This document shows positions 23,568-36,800 of a stretch of 64,000 nucleotides of DNA, piece after piece. The DNA is taken from NCBI GenBank assembly GCA_002104905.1, contig MCFE01000333.1:28760-92759 (forward strand), in the 5' to 3' direction. The notes under the pieces are model-generated. The model was not told the origin of the DNA. It did not search any database and was given only the letters and a program-made list of their open reading frames with translations. Source of the DNA: Basidiobolus meristosporus CBS 931.73 (taxonomy: Eukaryota > Basidiobolomycota > Basidiobolomycetes > Basidiobolales > Basidiobolaceae). The first letter of the stretch is position 1; the number at the start of each line of letters is the position of its first letter. Position numbers and translations under genes: made by a program.

Positions 23568-25740
23568 CTCACCTAGCTGTACTTCCAGATTTTGCAAAAA
23601 CAGTTGTTGTCTGGTTGGTAGTTCTTCTTCGCTGATATGGGATTCAGTCTGTTCTATGTTAACAGTATTACTTAGCAAGGACTGCAACTATGTCTTACAC
23701 TTCCCTGTGTCTGGTTTTGGTAGACTATATTTCTTTTACCTTTATCTTTATTGCTGCTAGATTTTTCACTGCTGTTTTGATTCAGTGGTTTGTGTATTGT
23801 TTGTACCCTCTCCTAGATAATTGCTGCAACAGTACATTTGTTTCTGCCTATATATCCCTTAGCAGCACTCTACAGCTACCTGATGCTTCTATGCCATTTG
23901 TGTCAAGTTATCAGTGATGCTACCAACAGGTTCTTGCGGAAACTGCTTTCTTATCACTACCATACCCTTTACTTCCACTTTCACTAAGTGCCCCTATATT
24001 GAGCTAGGTTTTCTCTTGGCAAGTATTGCACTGTTGCATCAATATCTACCTGCTTGTGCCATACAGCCACTTTTTGACTAGCTGACATATCTTTGACACT
24101 TGCTTAAAGCTTTTGGCTATGCTTATGACAGGGTCTGGAGGAAGCTGCTGGCTCTTAAGGTGTGCCAGCCCTGAGGTGATGGCCTGCTGAATGTTGACTG
24201 CATCTTGAACATTAGCCAACTTACCATCATTGAACTTGATTGCTTTGCAGATCTTTAGTGACTGTTCTTATTCAGACTTTAGGATATGTATCTCTTTGTC
24301 TGCTCCCTATGCTGTCATAGAATTTTCATTAGGCAATGTTGTTTGGCTCAAAGACTCTACAGTGTTGCTGTAGAGTTACATTGGAATATGGCTCATTCTT
24401 GATGTATAACATTAAGCTACTTCAGTTCCCTATTTGCAGCCTACATTCATGGTTCACTAACTGAGATAATAATTGCTCTATACGCAGTACCCACTGTGGT
24501 GGTGTAAGGCTAAGGGAGTGATATGTCCAGCACTTCTCAAGTATTTTGTGTATGGTGTGTCTACTAGGTGTAATAGCCCTTGGCAAAGGTTTGCTAGAAA
24601 TACTGGGGCTTTGCCTCAGCTTTAAAATCAACAGAAATAAAGCCACAAACATGTCAACAAAAGACAACTGAGCTACAATCCCCAACATATTTGCATCTTA
24701 ACAACAGTATGTGCTGTGTGTAGCATTCTTTGTTATGACAATGCACCAAAGCTTTTGAAGTCAAAATAACTGTGAAATCCACCTGCATGCACTTGATAAG
24801 TATGCAGCAATGGTCAATAGTTGCAAACACAGATAAGTATCTTTGCCTAAGCAAGAACAAACTTGGCAAAGAATCATGTATCACAGAAGATACCTACTCT
24901 GAGTATTCCTAAAAGTAGTGCCTCTTAGGTCAGTTAGCTGTTAGCATGGTTTTCTGGGAGTGTTCTGTTATTAGGTATTGGAAGTTCAGGTGGCAGCAGG
25001 TGGCAGTGATCATGCTAATCAAGAAGTAGGTATATTAGTCAAAGGGATTATGATTCACTGTTGAGGGATTGCCTCCCACATATACTTTTCTCACTTTGGA
25101 ATGAGCTAAGAACATTCCAAGCAGATGTGGGGAGGTTCAAAGATGCGCAACACATCCAATCAATCAACTGTGTAGCAAAGGAATACCATATATGGGATAA
25201 AATGGTATGGAAGGTGGTGCAGCTTGGTCATATGTCATTCATACTGATGTGTGTAATTGCCATATATAGAAGCTCTTACATCTTGTAACTTACATGAGGT
25301 GAGTGAATACTGATGCAACATATAAGCAGGTGTAATAGTTGGCTAGCGTATGAGATAGTACTGATCAGATAAGACAAATGCAATAAAACTAAAACAAGAG
25401 TAGTAGTGAATATGGGAATGAGCACATATCCAGCAGGAGTCACTACAGCACACTACACTACTCATCATATTTATGAACTATCTCCTGATTTGTCTGGGCT
25501 ATTACATCTATTAAATCAGCCACTGCACCTGATGACCACATTGATGCACCAGTATGAGCTGACAGCAAGCTGGCTAATATTGGTGGAGGTGATGTTTAGA
25601 CAGTTACTTGCTGGTCTCCAACCAGATATACTGCATTTGCTACACACTCATCTACTTAAACAAAATGGTCAGCTTGTAGCTCTGCAGTGGTACTCAACAA
25701 CCTTCTTGACAAGGATCTTGAGGAGTCTGCATTAGGACTG
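23568..25740 (-). pseudogene. Accessory gene of Plavaka-like copy G, broken
   Basis: The minus strand reads the accessory protein from about 25740 to 23568. The N-terminal part and Ser/Pro region lie at 25406-25740. After a 0.6-kb insertion of repeat R come the coiled coil and central conserved part (24100-24700), a basic repeat module (23930-24150), and EEELPTRQQLFLQNLEVQLGE ending at 23568, where the transposon end of copy H begins. Several stops are present. The missing C-terminal part lies inverted at 31794. Confidence 0.6.
24720..25330 (-). repeat. LTR-like repeat family R inserted in the accessory gene
   Basis: The reverse complement matches 34640-35070, including GAGGGATTGCCTCCC at 25061-25075 and the CAGGTGGCAGCAGGTGGCAG block at 24990. 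In copy F (34305-35378) a family R copy also sits inside the accessory gene, at a different point. Confidence 0.6.
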
Positions 25741-26109
25741 TAAAGTGCAGGCTTTCAAAAGAGCCTTTTGTGGATTAGCCTTGCTTGTTGCACTGAATGT
25801 TGAAGTAGCCTGTTGTCCCATTATTTCTCTTCTGTTCCTTGCATGGGAATTGTTTGGGTACCAGAAAACATTGCTTATTTTTGCAGCATATCTGTGGAGA
25901 TGAATCAAACTAATGGGGATATGAAATTACATATATGTGTGTATGTGTTACCAAGGCTTTATTCATAATGCTTACTATTGTTTGTCATCATAGTGTCTTC
26001 TATTCATGTAGACATGATGTCTTCAACATAAGGCCAACTTAAACTCACAAGAACATTGACAAGAAAGCCATATAATAGCATTAAGTAGAGGAGTGCCAAG
26101 GTGTTAGAT
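25741..26109. promoter_or_regulatory. Intergenic region between divergent accessory and transposase genes, copy G
   Basis: It aligns with 45385-45730 and 40973-41140. All three carry a run of the type ATATGTGTGTATGTG...TTTATTCATAATGCTTACTAT and then a CAACATAAGGCCAACTTAAACTCAC-like block before the transposase start. This should hold both promoters of the transposon; no specific site can be named. Confidence 0.4.
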
Positions 26110-26935
26110 CCATGGACAAGACTGCTTTGATTCAATAACATAGAAGAAGGGAAAAAAGACAATGTGGCTCTGATTGAAAACCGTTCAATCATGAATCACA
26201 CACACAGCATAAGAAACACTACAAGGATCACAGGCAGTATCTCCTGCTCATATCATAGTTGAGCAATCATTGGTCACTACTATACTGACAATATCTAATC
26301 AGTCACTTGATATTACTTTGACAACACCTTGCTGCACTTGTGACTTTGCACAGATGGAGTTCAATACATTTATGGCACCTTTTGACTCACTTCAGCCTCT
26401 TGAATATGGCTTGCAGAGTAGTAGCTCCAAAGAGAAGGCTCAATGATACATTGTGAGCCTATTCCCCCCACTGCAATACACTGCATGAGATCAGAAAAAT
26501 CCTAGTATGCAATGAAACAACACCCATGGAAAAAGCATTAGGCTTACTCTGTGTAGCTAAGTGAGCACAGCAAGCCATTTACTAGTAAAAGATGAAATGT
26601 TGTGGCTAGGAAAGTGGTATTTTTCCACAAATATCATTAATGGGGACCTTGAGGATTTACTGCTTCTTTGTTTTAAAGTCATGGCAGGATGCAGCTTACC
26701 ATGTACTTGGTACATATGAGTAACTGTCATGCAGCTGGCAACATATGACCTAGAGATCATCTTGGTATCAACATGTGTTAACAGTTGCATGGTACTTACA
26801 TTAGAGGATGCCACCATTGCACCATGTCCAACTTGTTGAAAAACCACTATTATTGGAGAAAAAGATTGTTTATATTCTGCATGTATTCCAGTGTTGTAAG
26901 ACTCTTGAAGTTGTTGGAAGTGTTGGTGCAAACAC
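26110..26935 (+). pseudogene. tnp2/Plavaka-like transposase, N-terminal part, copy G
   Basis: It contains the N-terminal finger remnant and the 'HKKHYKDH.QY' region near 26200, then a piece equivalent to 46300-46530 (CMVLT...ATIAPCPTC-like) near 26790-26850. The match stops near 26935. The C-terminal part of a transposase resumes at 30870, after a copia remnant, so copia probably inserted into this gene. Confidence 0.55.
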
Positions 26936-29900
26936 AAATATTATGTGGTTTTTGCTCAATGCTCCATTGGGTGTAAAGTAGTATATATACTCTTATATAG
27001 TCTTGGTGTCAAAAGCATGTTGAATATATTTGGGAATGCCTAACAAGATTATTTGTAAGGTTTAGGGCAGTTTGGAAACTCTAAGAATTCTTGTTTTCTG
27101 GGTATCTGATTTTGGTTTGATAAATTTGTCTGCAATAATTTAATCTGCAAAGCAGTAAACCAGGTTAGTTATGACACATTCTATGGCCTCATATTCAATA
27201 CAATGCCTGATATTTATGTGCTTGGTTTTTGCATGAAGAGTTGGAATTCTAACCAATTGATACTTCCTTGACTATCTTGAAATAAAGTAATAAGTGCTAT
27301 TTGACATAAGCTCAAGTATTTGAGAGCTCTCTTAACCACATTTGCTACTTTTTAGCTTCACAGGCAGCTAAGCTCTCCAGTTCAGTAGCAGAAATCACAA
27401 CTATTGGTTGTATTCTTGCAATGCATGAAGTGGCTGTGTTGCAGTAAAGAAAGGTGCATCTTGTTGTGGATCATCTGCCCTCCATATTGGGTCCCCAATC
27501 AGCTTCAGAGTATCCCACAAGATCCTGTTCTAAGTCTTTAGAGCTGTACCTTATGTTGATATTGGCAACTCCTAGTAAGTATCCAAAAGCCAACTTAACT
27601 GCAGCAAGTTTGATAATATCCCTAATGCTGATTGGGTTGGCTGACAGCTTCCATTGAATATGCAACTTCTGTTCATGTTCCAGTCTGTACATAAATCAGA
27701 CAGCTGGCCATAGATTGGTAAGGAAACTCTGGGCTTTCAGATGGCACCAAGCACACTTGATTTGGTTGGGTTTAACTAAGTAAAGGTTTGTCTTGATTGG
27801 CATAGCTGCAGGTTTACAGTCTTCAGTATGGCACTTCTTAGGTATATCTTGGATATACTTGGACTGACTTAGGGTGTTAGCCTGGGTGCCACTGCTAATG
27901 GAAAACTCTATAGTTAAGCAGTAACTATGCTCTGTGTAGCTCAGACATTTGAGCTCCTTAGATAAGCAGGACTTGGTCCCTTCAAATGCTTCTTAGTTAT
28001 TAATGGTTATAATAACATCATCAACATATAGAGCCAATGAAGCTGGACTTGATCTCTCTGTCATAGAGTTAATATAGTTGTTAGTAGTACTTTTTGCAGA
28101 CTCAATCATTTCAGTTTAGATCTTTTACTGGAATTTCAGTCTGTTGGTAATTTTTTAAGATCACATGGAGACTTTTTAGGCTTGCAGACTCATAAGGGGC
28201 TATCCTGGGCAGCAGGCCAACCAGACTGACTCATGAATGCATCCTCAAAAAGCTCTTCATTTAAAAATGCAGATTTTACATTGATCTGATGAATCAGAAA
28301 CTTATATTTGGTTACATATGCCAGTATTAGTCTGATGCAGTTAAACTTAGCAACTTGCAGAAAGGTCTCATGATAGTCTAGTCCTTTTTTGTGAGAGTAT
28401 ACTTTGGCTACAGTTGTTTTGTGCATCTCTCAGTTGTATCACTAGCCTTATGTTTGTTGTTTAGATCCAACTGCATCCAATTGATTTTTGATCAATTGAT
28501 ATTTTGACTAAGCCCCAAGTTGGACTTTCCATCAGAGCTTGCTACTCCTCAGTCTTTGGACAGCTCAAAAGCTTTGCCTTAGGTGTTTGGGACTTACTTT
28601 ACAATCTGGGGTGCATTGATATGGACAGAATAGGCATAGGCTAAGCTTGTACCATAGTTGTTATACTCATATCAGCTATTTCTAGTCTGATTGGATCTCT
28701 TCCATTGTAATACAGAAATAGTCCCTTCTGCAATATTGCTAGGCACTGATTCATGCTTGACTTTTGTTGAAAAATCTTCTGGAGCAAAAAGCTTTTATTG
28801 ATATGCTTTGATTCATTTGGACCATGGGGGACTTGAGATCAGATTTCTCCTCAATATCTGAGGCAATATTTAAGAAAATTGCAAGTCTTTGTCCAATGGC
28901 ACATTCCTGGCCTTGATCAACTTCACTTCTTTGGTACTGTAGAGTCTGTATACCTTACTTGCTTTGCAATTTGCCAGATTTAGCATTCCACACTTTTTGC
29001 TCCAATTTCTGGGTGGCTGCTGAGCAAAAGCTGCACAACCAAATACTTTAGGGTGCTCTCAGAGCTCTAGGACAGTTGTCTGGCTTATTTTTCAAATATA
29101 CAGGCTTCATAATGCTCCAAATTCTTTGTGGGATAAGGTCCTACTATAAATATATATAAATATAATGCTAGATATTACCAGTGACCCAAGAAAATACCAA
29201 GAATATCTGTGATATGTAACAAATCTCTGGAGCTAGATTCAGTATACAGTATTTATTGAGGACCAAATGCAACCCTTCAGTCCTTCTGTGCTTCTATATA
29301 TAGCAAGCAGCATAGATGTGAAAAAAAGTAAAAAATAGATTTTCTCCAGCACAGTGTGTGAGACATCAGGGCCACTTTGCATGACGGTGTAGAGCTACAT
29401 TTCAAACTATGTGGCCAATATAGGTCTACTTGGCCAAGCTGGCATGCTATGGCACTATCCAACAGTCAAGTATAAGGTGTGACCTATCCTGACACTGTAG
29501 GAGCAAAATAGGTCAGTGATGCTATTAAGGAGTTGTGACTGCCTCCTTTATGGGTTGTCAATATATATTAAAGCTTTTTCTTTCTGTTTTTAAGTGCTGC
29601 ATTTTCTGAATTCTTCTTCCAGGAGTCTCTACATAATAAATAGTCAAATCTTTAGTTCTGGACCTTAGGGCTGATACATTTCCCTAAAACTTGTCTAGCA
29701 GTCTATTCATAATAGTAACTATTGCATCTTTATAAATAGTTTGTATGCTCACTGATTCTATCTTATCAACCTACATGATAAATCTGTTGATTAGATGCTT
29801 TTTTTCTTGTGCTGGTAGCATTATAGTAGTAAAAAGCTTTGTTCAAGATACTTTTTTGTAGTAACTGAATATGACTGATATGTGTCTTCTAATGACTTCC

Positions 29901-30840
29901 AGGCATTCTTTGCCATTTCTCCACTTGAGCATTAAATTAGAAATTTGTCTTTAACTATAAGGCATCTGAGGTCAGAGGTATTTTATGTTGTAAAAATATG
30001 TAATTCCACCTAAATATTCACATGATTTAGTCACTCAGATCATCACCTTTAGCTCTTAGACAATGCTGACCAAAATCCTTGTTTGGATTTACCTACAATA
30101 CTTTCACCAAACTATCAGGCACCCAGAACATAAAAATTAGATAGGTTAACCTATTCTACATATTTGTTATGCCATTACATGTAAAGTAGAAATACTACTT
30201 TTACATTTGATAAATCACTAAGTGTACACCATGTAATCTACTTGTTCTCCCAATCACTTTCAATCTCTTAAAGACTCTTACCACATTTTATTGTTCTTCT
30301 GGTGCTTCACAGCTTCTCTCCTAGGTTTTGGGGGAGGGCATTCTTATACCCTATTATCATCCCAATGGCCTTCTTCATGTAACAGTATTCTCTTCTTCAC
30401 CCTCCAGTTTTGGTTATTAGATCCATTCAACTTTTTTGCAGAGAAGGAGACAGTAGTAATAGCTGTAGTACACATTGCAACAAATAATAGCATGGGGCTC
30501 ATAACTTGCTGTAGGATTCTTGGAGATATTCCTTCCAATTGGCAGATCAAGTAGATTATTTGGTTCATACTTGATGATTCAATAGATGTAAAAGTAACAC
30601 AGTAGTTTTACATGCTCTTGGCATGAGAAGCATACATGATATGCTTAGAAAGGTCCCAAGAGCACCTGTACAAACTTTGTGACTGTCTGGACAACTCTGA
30701 GAATTTCCATGTGCCTGGCATCTGATGTCCCTGGTGAGAAAGTTATAAGTAAATCCCAATAAGGAATATTGTTAGTTTTCTCAGAGATTTACAGGTAGTG
30801 ATCTGACCAAGTTTGGTGAGCACTTCAGTGTATTTACAAA
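26936..30840 (-). mobile_element. Degenerate Ty1/copia element (minus)
   Basis: Read on the minus strand the order is gag first and RNase H last, as in copia. Near 30345-30568 is the gag start KLNGSNNQNWRVKKRILL; near 29860-29920 an 'AKNAWKSLEDTYQSY' UBN2-like piece; near 29000-29140 the end of integrase; at 28190-28426 reverse transcriptase (GLDYHETFLQVAKFNCIRL and INVKSAFLNEELFE); at 27471-27692 RNase H (DLVGYSEADWG). A MITE-like repeat sits at 29130-29475. The frame is broken throughout and clear LTR pairs are not visible. Confidence 0.75.
29130..29475 (-). repeat. MITE-like dispersed repeat inside the copia remnant
   Basis: The reverse complement matches 5975-6310: ACTGTTGGATAGTGCCA at the outer end and the GTGTCTCACACACTGTGCTGGAGAAAATC-type centre. 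This insertion is younger than the copia element. Confidence 0.55.
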
Positions 30841-31460
30841 TTTTTATAACATACAGTCCAGCATATATTGTTGGACTATAAAGTACCACATTCAGTGTCA
30901 ATAAAGTGCAAACACTAACTTTATTTGGAAGTCTTTACCAAGGTATGCCAGATTTCTTATAGTCACAAGCCAACTTCTGCACTATTGAATACAAAATTCT
31001 TACAAACAAGAGCCAGAGCACACCTCTAAGGGGGACTAGAGTTCAACAGGGAGAAGGAGTATATTGGTTAAATACCAAGAAGTTCTTTATGAATTTTCAG
31101 GAGGTGTTTATGGCAGAAGTACTGGCAATCAGGCATATGTTTGCATGATGTATATGTTAGCCTAAATACAAGGTATATGGCAACTTTGCAAGTTTCACTC
31201 TAAAAGCCTTAAAGTTGGGGTTATAGAAGTGTGTCAATTACTGTAGGTGTGCACATATGTAGTGGTCAGTTTCCAGGAGGCCATAATTTTTTTTGACTTG
31301 AGCTATATATGGAGTACCCAAGGAAGTAGTGAGTAAGCAAATAGAGAGAGTAATTTTACAGTGGAATATAAATGGCTCAAGGGGAGGTAGAAAAAGCAAG
31401 TTCCATTTGGTACATTGGTACAGTATCTTTATACAGAACTATATGTAGGTCACTGTTATT
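30841..31460 (+). pseudogene. tnp2/Plavaka-like transposase, C-terminal part, copy G
   Basis: It starts with a small internal piece (AAAGTACCACATTCAGTGTC; compare 47648) and then jumps to the last 150 residues: the block from TTTACCAAGGTATGCCAG near 30935 to the YHLVNW-like end near 31420. It matches 48490-48900. Stops are present. Confidence 0.6.
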
Positions 31461-31793
31461 CCATAATGATGCCAACAGAGGTTAACAATGAGGCTGTTAA
31501 AACACCAACAAGCTTCTTGCCATATAATGCAACTCAATGTATTTGCAAGCTAGCTCTACTCAAACAAATGACAATCAAAATGCCATAAAATTCCTGTTAA
31601 GTGACTGCTGCAACACTATCAAGTTGTCACAATGTTTGGCAGTAAAATCAGAAAAGTCAAATGCCATCCTGTGATAAGATTATACTGGGAGTCTACAATA
31701 CCAAGCAACCTGCACTATCACAGAATCATTGGGATACCCTGGCAGCTGATCTGGATTGGATCCACCTGTGGGGCCATATATGCTTTCATAGGG
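31461..31793 (+). repeat. Right terminal region of copy G, ending TAGGG
   Basis: It runs through GATCTGGATTGGATCCACCTG to TTTCATAGGG, ending at 31793. GAGCTATACTCC of an accessory gene follows directly. The junction trinucleotide GAG matches the one at 23568-23570 (CTC on plus). Confidence 0.7.
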
Positions 31794-32100
31794 GAGCTAT
31801 ACTCCAGTGATGTAGATGAGATTGCAGAGAAAGGCAATTTGACAGCCACAGCCTCAATGTCCCCTATTGTAGACAGAATGGAGATCTCACTGAAAAACAA
31901 AGCAACAATGTCAAGAGCTCAGTAGACAAAATCAATGCATAAAGTGAAATTTGGAACAGTAAGAGGCACAGTAAGAGGCTGCAGCAATTCTTCAAAGGCC
32001 ATGCTCAGGAAAATTCACTTGTTGCTGCAAAGAATTATTGCAAAGATTGCAGGTAAGGTGCTAGATCTCACTGAGCCAGCTAATATCATGAACAGATGAC
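31794..32100 (+). pseudogene. Accessory gene C-terminal fragment, relocated
   Basis: It encodes GELYSSDVDEIAEKGNLTATASM, VDRMEISL and a short region ending near the 'GNS..SR.CSGK' type sequence. This is exactly the part missing after EVQLGE at 23568, but on the opposite strand. It ends without its own left terminus. Confidence 0.6.
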
Positions 32101-33865
32101 ATCCTTGACCTTTCATGATCCACCAAAGTCAAGTTAGTTTTGTTGGTGTTTTACTGATTCTACTGCCAAATGAAGTAATAGGCTTAATAGTGTTTTAGTG
32201 GTCTTTCTGCAGGAATTGCATGGCATTTAACAGTCTTGATGCACTTTCACTTATTTGAGCAGATCTATCTGGCCAATACTTCCAATTGCTTTATATGGCA
32301 AGAAACTTGATGGTCCTCTGATGGCCTCATTGCTAACCTCTGCTGGCATTATCACAGCAGTACAGTGCCCTACCAATAGCTCTGTATAATGCTGCTGTAC
32401 CAGTTTACCAAATTGTATTTCCATTTCTACCTTGCCTTGCACCATTTGTATATTTCACTGTAGAATTACCACTTCTTATTTGCTTACTCACTACTTCCTG
32501 GGGTATTTCACTTACAGTTTGAATCAAAATAAACTATCGCCTTCTGCTTACTGACCTCTACATTCATGCATGCCTGCTGAAATTGACACAATCTATAACC
32601 TCAACTTTACAACTCTTTAGTGTAATATTTACAGAGTTGCCATATATCTTGTATTACTGCTAGCATATACATCTTGCAAACATATGCTTGGTTGCTGCCA
32701 CTTTTGCCATAAATACCACCTGAATATTTGCAAAAAGCCTCATGGTATTTAGCCAATATGTTCCTTCTCCCTGAAGAGGTCTAGTCCTCCTAATAGGTGT
32801 GTACTGGCTCATGTTTGTGTGGATGCTCTATTGAATGGCACAGAAATTAGCTTGTGATCAGGAGAAGCCTGGCATACTTTGGTGGAGTTGTGTTGATGAA
32901 AATTAGTGTCTTGTTGCACTAAACCTAACTCTACATTACCTCACTGATTACTGATGCATTGAGTCTGCTTAGATTCATATTGGCAAGGACATAAGTGTCT
33001 TCATATGCACATCTGTCCTCAGTATTTCTCAACTCTTCCTGGCTGTCTTCCATGTCCCAATTCATTAAATCCCTGATAGACTTGAAAGTAATACTCTCAA
33101 TGAGATTAGGATATGGCAGTGTCCTGCAACTTGACTTGTACTCCTATCTCCTCACACATCTGCTCCATAGGAAGCTTCCATAAGGTGAGGCAAGGCTCAA
33201 TATTCTCCACACACCAAGCAAGATGGGGTATAGAATGGAAACAGCAGCTGCAGCAATCTGTGAACTCAGCTTTATGCTTGTTGTATGGATGCTCAAGTCC
33301 TGTTACAAAGCCCTTGCATAAAAGCTGTAGATGTGTCAAGTTACCATTAGTGATCCACTTCTGGTAAAATATTTCTACAACATCAACATATGACTCTCAA
33401 TGCTTCCAGTATACTCATGGTAAATATGGCATCAGAAGGCCACTTGAATAAACACACATCCATCTCAACCAGCCCTTGCATATGGGTGTCAATATAGATT
33501 GGAGCTTGTGACAAGTACTTTAGGTAGCAGATACTGTGTAATATCTTGTCAATTCTTTCAGATTTCTCCAGTATCTCAATGGGCTCATACTAATTGAAGT
33601 GGCCCATGCACACCTTGGTCATTAGTATAGGGATATTGTGGAAAAGTAAATCAATTGCTCTCAGTGGAAAGCATTTGCTCTGACTTCTGAAGATTCCCTC
33701 TGCAGGAAGAAGATGCTCATAATGTTGGTATTTGGATAATCATATTGTGTGTGAGTTATGGAGTAAATATCCTGTGTCTCACAAATTCAACCGCAATACC
33801 ATCCATTGTGCCCAGAAAAGCCAGCTATCTTGCTGATGGCTGGGGTATCACCAATGCTCATAGTA
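32101..33865 (-). pseudogene. tnp2/Plavaka-like transposase, copy F, 5'-deleted
   Basis: The minus strand carries the C-terminal two thirds. 33106-33339 encodes MTHLQLLCKGFVTG...HSIPHLAWCV...LWKLPMEQMCEEIG, the conserved tnp2/DUF4218-like block. 33450-33600 holds the KDW region. 33790-33860 encodes a GDTPAISKIAGF-like segment with the second catalytic aspartate. The tail runs down to about 32250. Near 33865 it is joined directly to the accessory gene on the plus strand, so both genes lost their 5' ends and the promoter region. Confidence 0.65.
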
Positions 33866-36800
33866 ACTTGTAAGTCTCTGCAGATCTGCAAGCTGACCAT
33901 AATGCCCTGGCAAATGGGAATGTAGCAAATGCAGTACCCTCAGTTGTAAACCAGCAAGTGGCCATCATACCACTACCACCACCTGTATTTGCAAGTATTT
34001 GGTCCACTCATACCAAGGCATTAAGGATGCAATTAGGTTCAGTGGCTAATAAAATAGATTCAATGGACCAGAGAAATCAGGAAACAGTCCAGAAACTGGA
34101 TGAGCAGATAATATGTAAAGAGCAGGTAATATCACAGGTAGAGAACTCAGTCTCCTTGCTACACAAAAAGGAACACAAGTAGCTCAATGTAACAGCCAAG
34201 AATTGATCTATTACACAATATAAGAGTACAGGAACACTGTACAGTTTTTGAAGCACAACAACTGTGCCCAAAGATAAAGCCCACAGAAAAACCTATCAGA
34301 GCATTGTAGTGGGGTGACAGTGACACCCACTGACAGATGTGCTCATTCCCTTATTTTCTACTTCCCTATATCTCTACTACACTTATTTTAGTTTTATCCC
34401 ATTTGTCTTACCCAATCAGTACTATCCCATAAGCCGGTTGACTATCACACCTGCTTACCTTATTGCATAAGTTACCCCTCACATTATGTAAGATAACTAG
34501 CTATAAGTACTTCTATATTAGGCAAGTACCCGCGCCAGTACCCGTGACACATGATCAGCCCGTGTCACCATCCCTACCATTTCCATACAATATATGGTAT
34601 CTCCATGTTACACAGGTTTCAGAATACTGATTCCTGATTTGTTGGATGTGCTGTGCCTCTTAGAACCTTCCGGCACCTACTTAGAACATTCTTAGGTCAT
34701 TCTGATGTCATTAAGATTTCTATTGATCTCCGGAACCTTCTGGAACACCATGATTAGTAATCACTTAGCCAGTGAAAAAAAAAGTATATAAGGGAGGCTA
34801 TCCCTCAACAATAAATCATCATCCCTTTTATCAATATACCGACTTGTTGATTACTGTGATCACTGCTACCTGCTGCTACCTGAACTTCCAACCCTAGATC
34901 ACAGGACACTCCAAGGAAACCGCGCTGACAGCCAACTGACCTTGGAGGCACTACTTGTGAGGAATACTCAGAGTAGGTATCTTTTATTATATTTGATTCT
35001 TTCCCAAGTTTGTTCTTGTACAGGCAAAGATACTTTTCTGTCTTTGTAACTATTGACCAAAGCTGCATTCTTATCAAGTCCCTGCTGGTGGAGTTTACAG
35101 TTGTTTTGACTTTGGAAGCTTTAGTATATTGTCATCTCAAAGGATGCTGAACCCAGCACATGCTTTTGTTAAGTCGCCAATTAAGTTGGGGATTGTAGCT
35201 CAATAGTTTTCCCTTGACAAGCTTGTGGCTTTATTCCCCTTCACATTAGATTAGAGACAGAACCCAAGTATTCCTAGCAAGCTTTTGCCAGAGGTTATTG
35301 CACCCAGTGAACACCCCACACACAAAACACTTGAGAAGTGTTGGACTTATCTCTCCCTTGGACTTATACACCACCACAGTGTGGGAGGGAGACAATGTGG
35401 TGTTTAAACCAAAGTTTCAAAATCAAAAGACATTGAAGATCTGTGAAGCCATTGAGTGCAATAATGAAGAGTGGGCTAATATACCAGAGGCCTTAAGAAG
35501 TCTAGCATGCCATCACCTGAAGGCCAGCATACCATGTAACCATCAGGAACTGAGGGCCAAACAAAATTCACTTGACTTGTTCCATGAGCATTATCCTGGA
35601 TTCAAACAGGCAAACTGATTTTGGGTCAGCATTGGTATGCTAAGAAAGTATTGTAAGAATAGTAGAAATTATCAAAAGCAGAAGCACAAGGGTGCCATGG
35701 CTGAAAACCAGCGGCTTCCTCAAGAGCCCTTTATAAGCAGGTCCAAAAGCTTCAGACAAGTGTTGAAGAGACATCAGGTAGCTGGAAGAGTGCCAATAAG
35801 GAAGAGGCAGGCAGACACAGATGCCCCAACACAACATTTATCAAAGAGAAAGTGTAGCTCCACTAAAGAATCACTCAGTCAAATTAGCACAATAACAGTG
35901 AAGGACTTGACAGTGAAATAAACCCACAGCTTTCTCAGGAGCCTGTCACAAGTAGGGCCAGAAGCTCCAAGCAAGTGGTAAAGAAACATTAGGTTGGCAA
36001 GAGATTACCAGCAAGGAGCAAGCAGGCAAAAACAGATGTACCAGTTCAGCATTCATTAAAGAGAAAACAAAGTACAATACAAGAAGCACTTGGGCATTAG
36101 TATGCTAGGAAAGTATCCCAAGAATAGCAGAAACTATCAAAGGCAGAAGAACAAAGGCATCACAGCTAAAAACAAGTGGCCTGCTCAAGTGCTTGTCACC
36201 AGCACTGCTAAAAGCTCCAAACAAGCAGCAAAGAGATGTTAGGTAGCCTGATGGGTGCCAGTTAGTGACCAGCAGGTAGAAACAGAGACATGTGCCAAGA
36301 ATTTATTACAAAGAGAATGTAATTAAATACAAAAGGCACTCAGTCGCAGTACCAATGAAGGACTTAGCAGTGATAAGAGCCTGTGGCTTTGTCAGGAGGC
36401 TGTCACAAACAGGGCTGATAATTCTTAGCAAGTGGCTAAGAACTCTCAGGTTGCTGGGAGAGTACTAACTAGCATCAAGCAGGCACAAACAGAATTACCA
36501 GTGCATCACTCATCTTGGAAAAAAACAGAGTACAATGCAAGAAGCACTCAGTCAAAGTAGCAGCAAAGGGCTTGGCATTGATAAAGGTAAAGGTGAGAGA
36601 AAAGGGTCTACCCAGCCAGAGACCAGGAAGGGTGAGAAAAGTGCTGTAGTTCTCGCCAATTAATGCCATCAGCCCAGAACATGCTGAATTCCATCACAGA
36701 CAAGAACAGTTACCAACAAGATATCAGCCAGTTGAGTTACACTCCAGTGAGGTAGATGAGTTTACCAAAAAAATCAATTTGTCTACTACTTCCTCTATGT

